The notes below the pieces were generated by a model. That model saw nothing but the letters and a program-made list of their open reading frames with translations. It ran no database searches and had not been told where the DNA came from. 64,000 nucleotides of DNA from Stratiolaelaps scimitus (lineage: Eukaryota; Arthropoda; Arachnida; Mesostigmata; Laelapidae), in assembly GCA_019614645.1 (NCBI GenBank), contig JABWDB010000005.1, positions 12,699,001 to 12,763,000 of the forward strand. Reading direction: 5' to 3'. This document shows positions 1 through 12,500 of this stretch, in pieces (within the stretch, counting starts at the first letter, position 1; every line of letters starts with the position of its first letter). The position numbers and the translations under genes are program-made.

Positions 1-2902
1 GCCCGCCTCTCTGCCTTTCGCCGCTTGCTGGCTCATGAACACCGAGTTGAACTCTCGGCTGGATGCCGAGAGGGCACATGGACGGAACCGATCGACCCTG
101 CTGATTTCAACGTGCCAGCTACCACCGTGTAACATGCATGCGCTAGCCTAGTGAGCGAGCAAGTGTGTGTGTGTGTGCTGTTCGTCTTACCTGCCGTACA
201 TGCATGTAAGGTAGGTATGTTATCATGACGAGAGGCCGTACCTCGTAGAGGGAGCTCCTCTGCCGCTGCCGGCGTCGTCGTCATCAGCGCCCGCCTGTCA
301 ACTTCGTCTTCGACTTTGTCCGCCGGAGACGAAACATTGAAAAGTAGAACCCAACGCGGCGACCTCTGTTGCTGCTGGTTGTGGTGGTGGTGGTGGTGGT
401 TCTGCCGCCTCTAACCCGACCGCCCGCGCGCCCAACCGAACGATTGACGAAACGACCGCCACCATCCCGCAGCGAGCAGCGTTCTGTCTATCGGCCGTAT
501 TCTACATCCCACCGGAGCTAACGGCCGACGACGACGACGATGGCGAAGTAGAAATGGAACCAGAAGAATCAGAAGAAAGAGGAAGATGAAGAAGAAGCAG
601 AAAAAGGAAGCCGAAGGAGAACAAGAAGAAGGTGATGATGATGATCATGGTGCTGATGATGGTGCCGTTGATGCTGCTGATGATGACAACAACAACAGCG
701 TCAGCAGCAGCAACAACAACAACAGGCAATCGACTGACTGACTGGCTGGCTGGCTGGCTGACTGACTACTCTTAAGTGTGTTGCTGCTGCTGCTGTTGCT
801 GTTATTGCCGCTACTCGACGGCTCGCATCTTCTTCTCGTCGAGCTGCTGCTGCTACTCGTCGCTGTTTGACATTTGCGTTCAACTCCCTCCCTCCCTCCG
901 ATTCGCGATCGCCCGCCCGCCCGCCCGCTCGCTCGTCCGCCCCGAACAACACCAACGGAGCAGTGGGAACAGGGGCGGCAGGCAGGCAGGCAGGCGTACA
1001 GAAAGGCGCGGCGGGCGCAGCGTGAGAGTATAGTAGAGTAGCAACAGATCGGGGAGGGTCGAGACGAGACGATGCAGAAGACGACGACGACAACAACAAC
1101 AACAGCGACGATAGCAGCGGCGGCGGCGGCGGCGACGAGGAAGAAGTTGACGGACAAGGAGATGAAGAGGGCGAAGAAAACGAAGAAGAGTGAATAGAAG
1201 ATGAAGAAGAGATAGAAGAGAGAGAGAGAGGCAGCTTCTTACGCGAGATGAGGAAGGTGCGCGGGACGAGGAGGGCATTTGGGGCTTGCCTATGCCTGCG
1301 TGTCTGTGTAAAAGCCCACCGGCCCCCAGCAGAGATTGGCTGATCGGCCGGCTAACGATCAACGAGACGGGGCTTTACGGGGAAACGGAGCAAGAGGGCG
1401 ATTGGAGGGGGATAGAAGCATTCGAGGGTGAGTCAGGTGAGGCAGCAGAAAGGGAGGGAAAAAAGGAGGAAGAAAAAGAAAAAAAGAAGACGATCCTATA
1501 GCCGATCGAGAGAGAACTGAACTGAGCTGAACGAACGAACGAACGAAAGGCGAAGAAAAAAACAGAGAAAGAAGATGAAGAAAAATAATACAGAGACAGG
1601 AGATGCTTACAGCAGAGACTCGAACACGAACGTACAAACAGAGGACTATCACCACATAAGACATACTTATACACATACACACATATATATATATATATAC
1701 GGCAAGACAGTAAGAAACACGAAGTGGGACTGGCGAGGACATGGGTAACAGAAACGCTGAAACAGACAACAAACACATTCAACAAGAAGAGCAGATAGAA
1801 TGGGGGAGGGGAGGTTGGCCTATTCATATAGCGACAATCGACGCACAAAGATGACACACAATGCGCTTCAAAGGCATCGCGAACATCGGCAAACTCAATA
1901 GAAATAGGCAAATGGTGATTGTGATGGTGGTGGCGGGGGGCGGGGGGGGTGGAGGCTGATCGGGTGGAAGAGATCGAATGTTACACATTCTCTTACTCCG
2001 GTTCAGCCTCGCAGTGAAAGACGGTACACACTTCTCACAGCTGCTGCTGCTGCTCTACTGTACCTACGCATTAGGTACACCTGTACGGACGTATGCAGCG
2101 CAGATACAGACTATGAGAAACCACAGGAGTGACAGCAACAACAACAGCAACAACAACTAACGACGACAGCAAATAGAAGTGGGCAACATCGACTTCAGCG
2201 GCAAGCGCCGACGTCATCGTGTAACGAGGACAGCGTCAGGGGACGCCAGCGGTTATAAACGACTGGATATGAGTAAATCAAGGGGACAATATAACAGAGA
2301 GATGGAGAGTAACAGAAACGGCAGACGTCGTTGACGCGAGGTAGAATGACGGATTCAGTAGTGAGTGTCGTATGTTCGAGTCGAGAGCGACTCGAATGTG
2401 TCGACGTCGATAAACTTCGTTGACACGGCCGTGCCATGATCGCCTGGCGCAGGAAGCGCAGAGGACGACAGTAGGATTCAGGACTAACACAACAGCTATG
2501 TGAAACAGTAGGTGGACGAGTGAAGGTTGCAGCAGCAGATGCCCTCACCCGGAATCTGCTCATGGTAAATGTGGCAAATGTGGAATTTAATGCCAGCGAC
2601 ATACTGCCACTGCTGGACAGTTGATGGACATGATTAGTACTACCACTATATATATAAAGTAGAGGTGCATGCTCCTACCGGCGACGGCGGCGTCAGCAGC
2701 AGGATCGAAGACGCCTGCTGCATACGGGTGAGTCCCGCCTGCTGCATGACAGGGTGTCTCGATCTATCTATCTCGATCGCTCTCTGTATCTCTGGGCTGT
2801 CAGTGGTCGCTGCGTTGCTCGCTTGGGTTGGCCCAATCTCTGTTCGCTGGCTTGATGATGTTCCGTTGGCTGTGTTGTTGTTGTTGTTGTTGCTGTTGGC
2901 TG

Positions 2903-2933
<31 letters not shown>

Positions 2934-4310
2934 GGTGTGTTTCTACTTGTTTGACTGACTCTTTGTAGTCAGATAGCCCGCCTATCCGTTCGTTCGTTCG
3001 TCCGTTCGTGGCTGGCGTCGGTCAGCGGTGGCGGTCTTGTCCAGGGCCTGACGTTCCCCTGCCGTTGAACTGGTCGAGCGGAACGCGTAGCGGCGCATAT
3101 GAAGAACAGAAGGACAGATGAACGAGCGCCGCGTTGACGCTCGGCATCGATTCGGCTGCGCCGGCTGCTACCACCACCGCCGCCGCCGCTGCCGCGGCCG
3201 ATGGTTGCTGTTGCTTCGGCCGCCAGAGCCGTCCGGAGCCGACGACTCATTTAGCGGCGGCGGCGGCGGCAGCGATGAGCAAGCAACGGAGCGGATGGCG
3301 GTGGCAGCAGTAGCAGCAGCAGCAGCAGCAGAGGCGATTATCGCGCCATTACACAAACCGAAGAGCGACCAGCCCGACGAAAAGACCGAGCGAAGACTGA
3401 AGAACGACGACCCGAACAGCGGCGAATCAGCCGGCGAGCGAGCGACCGAGCGAGCAAGCGAGCTATGCTAGCGAATGCGAGTGCCGCCAGCGGTGGTGTT
3501 GAACAACAACAGCGGCAGCAGCAGCAGCAAAGACGACGACGACGACGACGACAACAACAACATCAACAACCACAACAACAACAACGACGACGACGACAAC
3601 AGCAAGAGAACACGACGCCCATTAGTCGCAGGGGAGCACTAGTGGTGGCGGAAGCAGAAAAGCGAGTAGAAGCGGCGGTGGTGGCGGTGTGAGCGGCACT
3701 GCCATCGTCAGCGGCAGCAGCAGCAGCAGAAGAGGGCAGCAGCAGCAGCAGCAGCCATAACGCCGACAACACGCCGGCAGTAATAGCAGCAGCAGCAGCG
3801 GCCGTGGCGGTTTCGGAGACGTCGCGTCAAGCAACGTATCAAATTATAGATAATGTTGTTATTGTTGTTGTTATCGCATCATCGGCAGCGGCGGCGGCGC
3901 CGACGCAACGATGAGAACGCCAACAACACTGACGACAATGACAATATTAACAATCACAATAATAATAATAATAATAATAATAATAAACAGCACAGAATTA
4001 GAATGGGCGAACAGATCGACAGGACGACAGACGAAGCGAGCAAACCTATGGACAAAGGGATAGATAGTGAACGAGAGCGGTGTGCGTGTGTATGACCGTG
4101 AAGAGTAAGCGGTGAAGAGGGGCGCCGAAAGTCGACGAAACTGCAGCAGCAGCAGCAAGAGACGAGATGAAATTATGAGAGGACGGTGGACAAAGAGGAA
4201 ACACTATGGCGACACAACGAGATGATGACCCCCACCCCCCGCCCTCTCTTTCTCATTGCTGCTGCTGCGACAACATCTAAACAGACTTGGTGCTAGTTTG
4301 TTTTTGTTAG

Positions 4311-4354
<44 letters not shown>

Positions 4355-4530
4355 GTAGTGGTAGTAGTAGTAGGTGTAGCAGAGGGAAGCGGAGAACTCA
4401 CGATCGAGTGAGCCGGATTGCTGGTGTGAAGAATTGAGCCGTTTATGTTATCATTGCTCAAGGGGTGGCGGGGAAGAGAGATAGAGAGAAAGATGAGCAG
4501 CAGCAGCAGCAACAACAACAAATTGTGGGA
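1..4530. repeat. GC-rich low-complexity region, trinucleotide repeats
   Basis: About 4.5 kb dominated by simple triplets and dinucleotides: GTG runs near 383-401, GAC/GAT/CAG/CAA mixtures at 525-730 and 3490-3610, GGC runs near 1115-1135 and 3255-3275, TTG/GTG runs at 2874-2937, AAT repeats at 3957-3985, and a purine-rich stretch at about 1180-1790. Open frames here encode only homopolymer-like Q, R, S, L or V stretches, occur on both strands at once and lack recognisable domains, so I do not call a protein. The high CpG and triplet content would fit a promoter and 5' leader of a gene lying to the left, but no transcript structure can be fixed from the sequence alone. Confidence 0.6.
4313..4352. 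repeat. (AT)n microsatellite
   Basis: About 20 uninterrupted AT dinucleotides at the right end of the low-complexity region, followed by short GTA/GTG triplets. Confidence 0.9.
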
Positions 4531-4653
4531 ATTGTCACCCGAGGAGGAGATACTCCCGGTCGTAGCGGTTGTGCCTGTTAATTAATTGGGCGGGCAACTC
4601 AATCGATGCACCAGCGATTCAATGGTCAAAGAACAAAAAGTAAGATAAACTAT

Positions 4654-4705
4654 GGCTATTCAAACATACAGTAATTAGGAATTATTTCTAGGGATATGGC
4701 TATTA
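4654..4705 (-). mobile_element. Retrotransposon 3'-end fragment, family shared with 35, 49 and 63 kb
   Basis: The stretch with ACATACAGTAATTAGG, then AATTATTTCTAGGGAT, is nearly identical to the block at about 35.0 kb and similar to that at 63.2 kb. On the minus strand this is the extreme 3' end (untranslated tail) of the element. No coding part remains here. Confidence 0.45.
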
Positions 4706-5790
4706 TTAATATTTAATAAAGCATTTGCGCAGTCATCATATGTTCACAAAAAAAAATGCAATTAGTGCATTCGGAGAGAGAGAGAGAGACTTGTGATTTT
4801 TGCAATGTATTTTTTTTCGCTTCGCAAGAGGACGAAGATTGTGAACGCGTAGAATGCTGATATCGTGACTACGGTTATTGGGGCGCGTAATGACCAATTT
4901 GTTTGATGGAAAATGAGTTGTCTGAATATTGATATAACACAAGTTCAACATCTCCATGCGCCTTCGTGTACTTTTGAGTAACAGAGTATTATCGCTGCAT
5001 TGTGGAGGAGTGTCGTCTAGCGAAGCTACCAGCAATAGTGCGTAGTAATGAGCTAAAGGCATGAACAAGATAAATGTATATCAGAATTATTTCCTATAAT
5101 GACGAGTCTCGGCGGGCGGACTCCTAAGACCCGTCCGTTTATGGCTGCGATAAGATAAGAATATGTATTTTTAATAGCGGGATACAATTCCACGAAGGAG
5201 TGTCTCTCACGTGAACTGTTAGCTAATATATATATATCATATATAACTAGATAAAGACATGGTACGTACCACTAACCTGTTGAGAGTACCAAAACCTGAT
5301 CCCACCAGGGTTTCTGAGCGAGTGGCTCATCGGGCCAACGTTGATGACGCTGGCACGTCCCTGAAAAGGCTGACATAATATACGAGAAACAAATCTGAGA
5401 CAATGTGACGTAGTACCGTCGATTTTGTGTCCAGTTTTAAATTCGTTTGAATGAGCAAAAGATGGGAATTGCGCAAAAATCTTTGCAATCCCTCTGCAAA
5501 GGTCCAGTGCGCGTGCAATTCAAATTGTGGTGTCCTATATGACGGAAATGTGTCATCATTGTCACTGGAGCCGATATTGTCAATATCATCGCAATATGTA
5601 TGTGATCATATATTGTAGGTTGGAAGTTCGTAAACGTGTGGGTTGAATCCAACAAAATTCAAAATTATATATCATTAATTCAACAATTTTTCTGCGCTAA
5701 CAATTGGTCGCCATTGCACGATTTATCCGTCAACAGGATTATGTCAGATGATGTCCACGACACCTATCCCCCTCCCCATGTATGCCATTC
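4706..5790. other. Intergenic, no supported gene
   Basis: AT-richer DNA with a short GA run near 4776-4788 and a short imperfect AT run near 5225-5245. Open frames on the minus strand are under 110 codons, lack domains and have no paired splice signals I trust. A 15-base word at 5297-5311 recurs at 7057-7071. Confidence 0.5.
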
Positions 5791-5799
5791 GACCGAGAA

Positions 5800-6000
5800 T
5801 GCATGAGGGGTTTCCGCACTGGACGCAACGAGCTAATGTTTGCAGAAAATATCATCCAGCACCTCCTTGAGTCCTTGCTGCGTCTGGTCCTACTCAGGAC
5901 CTCCAACAGGAAGGCGCTGGTGGTGTCCACGAGAGCTCGGAGTATCTAGAAGGCAATGCGTTCGCACATCGTAGACGCACCTTCAGGGCCAGTGTACCTA
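5800..6000 (+). pseudogene. Decayed reverse-transcriptase-like fragment (non-LTR retrotransposon)
   Basis: One plus-strand frame beginning at 5800 reads CMRGFRTGRNELMFAENIIQ and, about 20 codons later, KALVVSTRARSI, then a stop and KAMRSHIVDA. This resembles the GFR-x-GR-S/T start of the fingers region of R1/jockey-type reverse transcriptases followed by the L-V-x-L-D-V-x-x-A-F motif, with the catalytic aspartate and phenylalanine lost and a stop in the motif. Beyond 6000 the frame becomes unrecognisable. The match is by eye against the general family pattern, so the identification is tentative. Confidence 0.3.
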
Positions 6001-8452
6001 GTTTTCTTGTGGGCATCGACTTCCCAGGCGTCACTTTGCACACACTTTGCACCGTTGTTAGTACTCTTCCGATACTCTTCCGGTGCGCGTATGGCGTAAC
6101 GGGAACACTATAAGGCCACGTCGTGCAGCTCTACCGTAATTATACTTGACGCAGAGAGGCGGCTGATAAAGGGCCCTCCCATGCGCAAGGAGACACTGAA
6201 GCTGTGGCTCCGAAGCGCGTCGAGAGGTGTGCCTATCTTGGCGGACGGGAGAGCTTTGAGGCAGCGATAGCCGAGGCGATGGTGAGCTGTTTGTAAACTA
6301 AGGGCCGCCTTGTCATCTTCTGTTGAAGCAGTAAGCTCTATAGCTGAGGAAACGAAGACTTCAACACTCTGTTGCAAAGACCAGTCCAAGCCAGCGTGTT
6401 CTGCACTTGGGTGCAATCGATGGAATATATTTTGGGTATCGTAGAGGATTCACCCCAGCCTTCGGCGAGGTGTTCTGGCTGGAAATGGCGCACGAGGTCA
6501 CCTGAAGCGTAAACTGACCGAATGGAGCTCGGCGCAGCCTCGTCGGGTTGGCTCCGAACATCGAAGCCTGCCCTATGAATGCCGAGGGATGACCTTGATC
6601 AGCGCCGAGGATTGAAGTCTGTATCCAGACCGTTCTGACAGGTCTCTATAAAAACCTCATTGATGCGGCGAAGTAGCTCTGGATTTCCCAGAAGATCGGC
6701 GGTCCGAAACGGCGGTCGGGCTCTGCAAGTAGGCTCAGCCATTTCTTGCTACTTATCCGTATGGTGGCATTACTGCGACAAGTGTCGGGAACGAAACTCA
6801 CACCTGGCTGAGGATGAGAAAGGATTTTCAACCTGTGAAATTTATTATTATACCACTCCATCTATTCAAGCTGCGTCCATAGCTACTGCGACGTTACCGC
6901 CTTAGCTACGAGGTTATGGGGAGCACATGGAATGCCGTGGGCTTAAGGCGAGTGTATCTCGTTTTGACGATCGCATCTTGCGGTGATAATCCGCAATTAA
7001 CCAGCAACTTGTCAATTTACTAACCACAGTCGCCAACCCTTCATTGACAGGAGCAGTGATCCCACCAGGGTAACCACTGTCAACAATGAGTCCGCGTGGT
7101 AAGCCAGATCTACGTACGAATACGGCCTCCCGTTGGCCGTCTGGGCAGCAAGAAGAAACATTCGATTCAACAAAATACTTTGTATCGTCAATGTTGTAAC
7201 TAAAACATCCACGATTCATTAAATAGCATCTTCGATCAACTGTCCCTATAATGTGTGCATTGTGTCGAACACAACTTCGGTTGTGCGTACAATAACAACA
7301 ACAACAACAACAACTCAAGCAGCTCAGTAGAAATACAAAAAGAAAATCGATCACCACCTCTCTCTGGTCCGCCTCATTCATCGCATTTTCTAACTAATAT
7401 CGTTTCCATTTCACTTTTCCAGTTGCCCACATACAGCAACGACATAGCTACATCACGCACACACACTATGCAAATTCGTTCGTAGCCGTGGGTGTCAATG
7501 CACTTCAATGGCTGGCCGTTTGCTCCGCCCGATCGGTAATCGTGTCTCGTGGATTACCAATCTCCCCTCCGCCCTCCCCCCAACTGACGCTAGCGATAGC
7601 TGGCATTAATCAGGCCAGAAGATACCGTCGACTTGAGCGTTATCTATGGGAGATGCCGAGATGCAATATTCTTTCGGCTGTCTCGCTCCCCCCGCGCGCC
7701 TTCTTGTTTTTCTATCTCTCTGCGATCCATGCGATCATAGTAGTATAGTAGTATATTTATCAAAGCAGCAAAGCCAACAGTAAACATAACACTGGCTTGA
7801 AGCATCGATATACGGGAGCACACTCACGAATGATCTCCAGTTCCTTGTTCGGACAGGGACACAGAGATCAGAAAGCGTCAGGGTTTTCAGCCGCCCATTT
7901 AATGCCGATAATGGAGATATCGAATGTGGCTGTGGAAGCCTGGCAGCGGTGGACCCAGGTGGTTCCGATCCGCTCCGCTCCTCGCTTAGTCAGGGTAGCG
8001 CTGTCAAGCAAATTCGACGTTAGAACAACGTTTCGTCCGCCGCGTTGTGAAAATGTCCAGACATGATCGCGTGCTCGGTCGGCCACAGCGGTCATCCTAA
8101 TTAAAGCTGAATCCAGCGAGTCATAGACGGGGAATAGGCGGTTAATTATCTCTGTGATTGTCTTCTTTTCTCGTTCATTCTTCTCTGCGGCCCTAGATGA
8201 TGTGTATAAAATTATCGCGAGTGACCAGTATGTGGCTGCGTGTGTGTGCATGTATATATTGGTCATTTGCTGCTGGCGGTGGTGTTGCGGTTGTTGTCGG
8301 TTTCGTTAATGGTGTTGTTGTTGTTGTCGTTGTATAATTGCTATTGCCGTGATGTTCCATGCTGACAGTTCAGAAGAATATCGTTCGCGTTAACCAATTA
8401 TCATATAATTCTCTGGCTTCTTCGGGACGTCGTAACTAGGCTTCGGAAGCTG

Positions 8453-8483
<31 letters not shown>

Positions 8484-8484
8484 C
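8453..8484. repeat. (AT)n microsatellite
   Basis: Short AT dinucleotide tract with one interruption. Confidence 0.85.
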
Positions 8485-8876
8485 GTGATCGAAAATTGCA
8501 TATGGCAACGCAGATTGAATATCGCGTCATAAAAAATGGTGCTGAGCACAGATCGTCAAGTGCCGCAGTGACCTGACGCAAAACACAGAGACCGTTCTTA
8601 TTAGCTACGATAGCACACAAGGGAGGGCGGGCTAATTTGTTGCTGTTGTCGCTGATGGCGCTATCGTTGTCATCAATCGTCGTGAATTTTCTGATTCGCC
8701 GGACTACCCTGTGAATTCGTCTGTCGAACGTAGCGGGCCCGATCGATGAGAAAGAAAAACATATCTACCTCTTACCGGTTACCAAATGTGGCGCCAATAA
8801 TCGAACGAACAATTCGAAATCTATGAATCTGTATGTATACGGCATATCCAAGTATGACGGCGAGGTTGGGTCGGGG

Positions 8877-8894
8877 TGGGGGGGGGGGGGGGGG
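8877..8894 (+). repeat. Poly-G run
   Basis: An essentially uninterrupted run of about 18 G on the plus strand, preceded by GGTTGGGTCGGGGT. Similar shorter runs occur at about 21541-21556 and 63226-63238. Confidence 0.85.
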
Positions 8895-9510
8895 CGGTCG
8901 GTGTGGATGAAAAATGGTGATTTTTTTTTGTGTCCCGTCATTCAGTTCGTCGTCACCACTAGCGTACTGATACGGTATTAAGAATAAGCGTAAGGTATAT
9001 ACAATGAGAGAGAACTAAGAGCTTTAAGGATAGGAGGGGTCGAGCAACGGGTTGAGCAATTCCATTGCACCATTGGCGAAACGTGTTTGCGCCGGTCTTG
9101 AGCTGGCCTGCAGCCTGTGCCGGTCGATAAAAAACGATCGGTGTGGACCGCGTAATCTTTTCACGCCCATCAAAGAGGGATTTGTCAAACAGCGAGGCGT
9201 TGTTGGTACTTCACTCGATTCGATTTATCCCATCTCGAGGCGTCGAGACGAAGAACTAATGAAGTGGTTCCCGTCATTTTGTTTCTTCAAAGAAAAGCCC
9301 ATTGAAGGGCACGTACAACGCAATTGCCAGTCAAACTCAGACACTCCCCTCGGCGGATGGCTGGCTGGCGGGCGCCGACGAAATCTGACCGATATTGTAT
9401 CTATATACTAATTGTTGCTATCGAGAGAGAGAGATGATTCGAAATGCCACTATATTATGCTTCTCAGTGTATTGTCTCAAGCCAATCTATGTATGTATAT
9501 ACATGCTTGA

Positions 9511-9512
<2 letters not shown>

Positions 9513-9546
<34 letters not shown>
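9513..9546. repeat. (AT)n microsatellite
   Basis: About 17 AT dinucleotide units. Confidence 0.9.
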
Positions 9547-9548
<2 letters not shown>

Positions 9549-12500
9549 TTGAGTATAATCTGGCTGATTCAACTCCGAATGGTCGACCACTTGTCAGCAT
9601 CAAGTAAAATATATGTCTGCCATATAATTATGTTCCTGATCAAATATATACATCGCGTGAATTGTGTTTCATGAAACCCACATCACGCGTTTGCCTGTGT
9701 GTGTGTGTGTTTGTGTGTTTTTCATAAATAAAGCGTAGCCGTCCAGAAATTGCGCACATCGATTGATCTACAATTCGATTGGTTCGGTTCGAGGTGTGTA
9801 ACAAACATTCGCATTTGTTTACTTTACAACAACTGACTTGTTTTGATTCGCGCCTGCCGTAATTAATTGAACCTGTTTCATATGAATCATACGATTTCAA
9901 CAAGATAACCCTGTTTTTTTGTGGTTGTTGTCTGGCCTCTGTGTATATTGTATTGTATGCGGATGTCTTCGCCTAGTTCAATTGTCCATTGTTCAAGTTT
10001 GTGGGTTGCCCGTCCATGGACAACATTGGCGGTAGGAGCAGAAGCTGACAAAATAGATATTCGTGCAAGTAGGTGATTCCTGTAACTCGCTTCGTGCTTC
10101 CGAGAAAACGCTAACACCTTAAGGACGGCGAAGCAGCGATGGGAGTCTCTTGGTAGACCATGAGAGGTTTGTTCGCGTGAAGCGATACAAACACCTCTAC
10201 TATCCATATCACTGAGCGGTTGGGAGTCACACAGAGAAATGCGGTTGGGAAAATCTAGCCATGGTTCTACTATCTGAGGAAATTATCATAATAATAATAA
10301 TAATAATAATAAACATGATGATGCTGATGATTATGATAGAATTCGTTTACGATCCATGAAACGGCCTACGGGCAATGCTCACCTCAGATAAGGCTGCGCG
10401 TATGTCTACGCGGACGTCAGCGAGCCGACGGGTCCAAACCATACGGTTCCCGTTTGGACATAGTTCCTAACTTACACCCTGTCTCGATGCCCGTTGGATT
10501 GTGAGTATAGATTGAACAATGTAACTGCACCAGCGTTTAGTTTTGCGAATTCTCCAAAATGCTCTTTGGCAGTCCTTGACGGAAAAGAGGAGAACAACCA
10601 AAGTTCCCGGTGCAAATTGTGATTCCCATTGACGCTTCTAACCCGCAGCCCGCTGTCGCTTGAACCCCATAACATAGAAGTTGTACGGCCGAACTTAAAA
10701 GTAGATTAACCTTTTAAATACGAACAACCTGACCTATCGCTAGCTAACTATCGACAGCTACAATTTTCACTACCATCGCGTAATTGTTGTTTTTTTGCTG
10801 CTGCTGCTGTTGCGCACGGCTGATTTCTATGCAAATGGATTCAAATGCAGAGAGACCAATGGCGCCTTTGTTTTCGCCCGCTCGTATCTTTCAATATCAT
10901 CTCGTCGATGATAATCATTCTTATTAGCGTCGCTGTCACTGTCAGCAATTACATATTGTTGTTGTTGTTATTCCTTCTTCTTCTTCTTCGTTTTCGTCCT
11001 CTGTTGCTGCTGTTGTTTCCCCACCATTTTTCGTAGCGGTTGTACAAAGCTAATTTTGGCCATCTATAATAGTCAATCAAGCGCGAACCCACTCAAGCTA
11101 CGTCGATGAGCAACCAGTGCCAACGAGATGCGGGTCCCACCACCTGTCTCAATCTCTTCGCGACGCGGTGCTCGTCGACTGACACCCGGGAACCGAATCA
11201 TACACGAGATGGCCATAGCATCTAACGAGTTCGTCATCAGCGGGCGAGGCAGGCGAGCTACATGCGATCGGGTGCTTCTGCCGCGACGCACTTCTCCGCG
11301 CGCCTGGACAAAATCGTCGCCGATGACAAAAGTACAAACGTGGTGACGTGTACGCGTCCAGCAGAGTCTTGCTGGCTCGCACACTCGTTCCGGTCGTTGC
11401 GTATGTGTGACTTCGGTGTGCTTCTCGACTTCTGCTTCTGGGAGCAACGAAATTGAGCAAATTGAGATGTTCCAAGTTTCGTCTTCGATTAGACGATCTT
11501 TTCGTTCCATGCCGCTAACAACATAATCGCCAGCAGCAGCGTTGGCAAAGGCAAAAATAAACGACAACTCGTGAACTCATGGACGCTTTCTGTCATAAAC
11601 AAACCCGAGTACAAGTGGCGTCGCGCCGGCTCTGCCCGACGGCCCCTAAAGGCCCGCCTGTATGACGACAACTGGTTGGTTATAAGCAGACACACGGATG
11701 ACACCCCGATGATTCGCCCGCAGCGATACACGCCGGCCTGCGAACGTGTGCGCTGTTTCTGTGGCACACCACTCTGAGGTCCGTGAGGCAAAACGGAGCT
11801 CTTTTTTTCTGCTCACCCGACTCCACGCTCTTGCCACTTGGTCGACGGGGCTATGGAAAGCAGATTCAAGCCGAAGCGGGCTGGAACGATACTTATCGGC
11901 CAAACCAATCTCTCTCTCTCTCTCTCTCGGTCGCTCTTCGGAACAAATCGAAATTCAATCGTCAATCGACCTCTGTTACAATTCGTTGTTATTCAATGAA
12001 GTGGCTGACTCGACGCGTCATGACGCCACAGATGGGGTTTATGTGCGGATCTACGTGGGCGCATCAGATGTGAGAGCGAGCGTGCAATATTATGTAAAAA
12101 CCGTTGAACTGACGTGATTTTTATGAGCGCCCCCCGCCTCCCGCCCTCCCCCATTTCGCTCATTCGTACATGAAGATGAAATTGGACCAGAAGCGAGCTC
12201 GTTGATGGCAGCGTCCAAGTTTCTGTAGCTGCGATCGTGTCACCCGTCGGGAGGAGCAAACGGAGCTGTCAGCGGAGATGGAGATGCGCTGCAGGCGGGA
12301 AAATGGGTGTGCCTGCCACGATGGTGATTTGATTTGGAGATCTCGCCACCGATTGCCACGAAGGTATGACGGATACATCGCAAACACGATCAGCAGTCGA
12401 GGGGGATCTTTATGTTAAATGGGACAGAGAAATGTGTACGCCTGTTCGACTGGTGTCCGCTGCGTAAATTAGAATGAAAGCAGCATTTCGGGTGCGGCCT

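Noticed and set aside
3465..3692. Poly-Gln/Arg open frame resembling a transcription-factor activation region
   Set aside because: It consists of CAG/CAA/CGA triplets only, with no flanking domain. The repeats are open in other frames too.
7868..8195. Minus-strand frame with a possible acceptor and coding-like composition
   Set aside because: The frame hits a stop before the only good donor (about 7829), and the acceptor lacks a pyrimidine tract.
11073..11567. Minus-strand frame of 164 codons in a CpG-rich stretch
   Set aside because: No domain, no supported start, and comparable open frames on the opposite strand. A high-GC segment lacks stop codons by chance.
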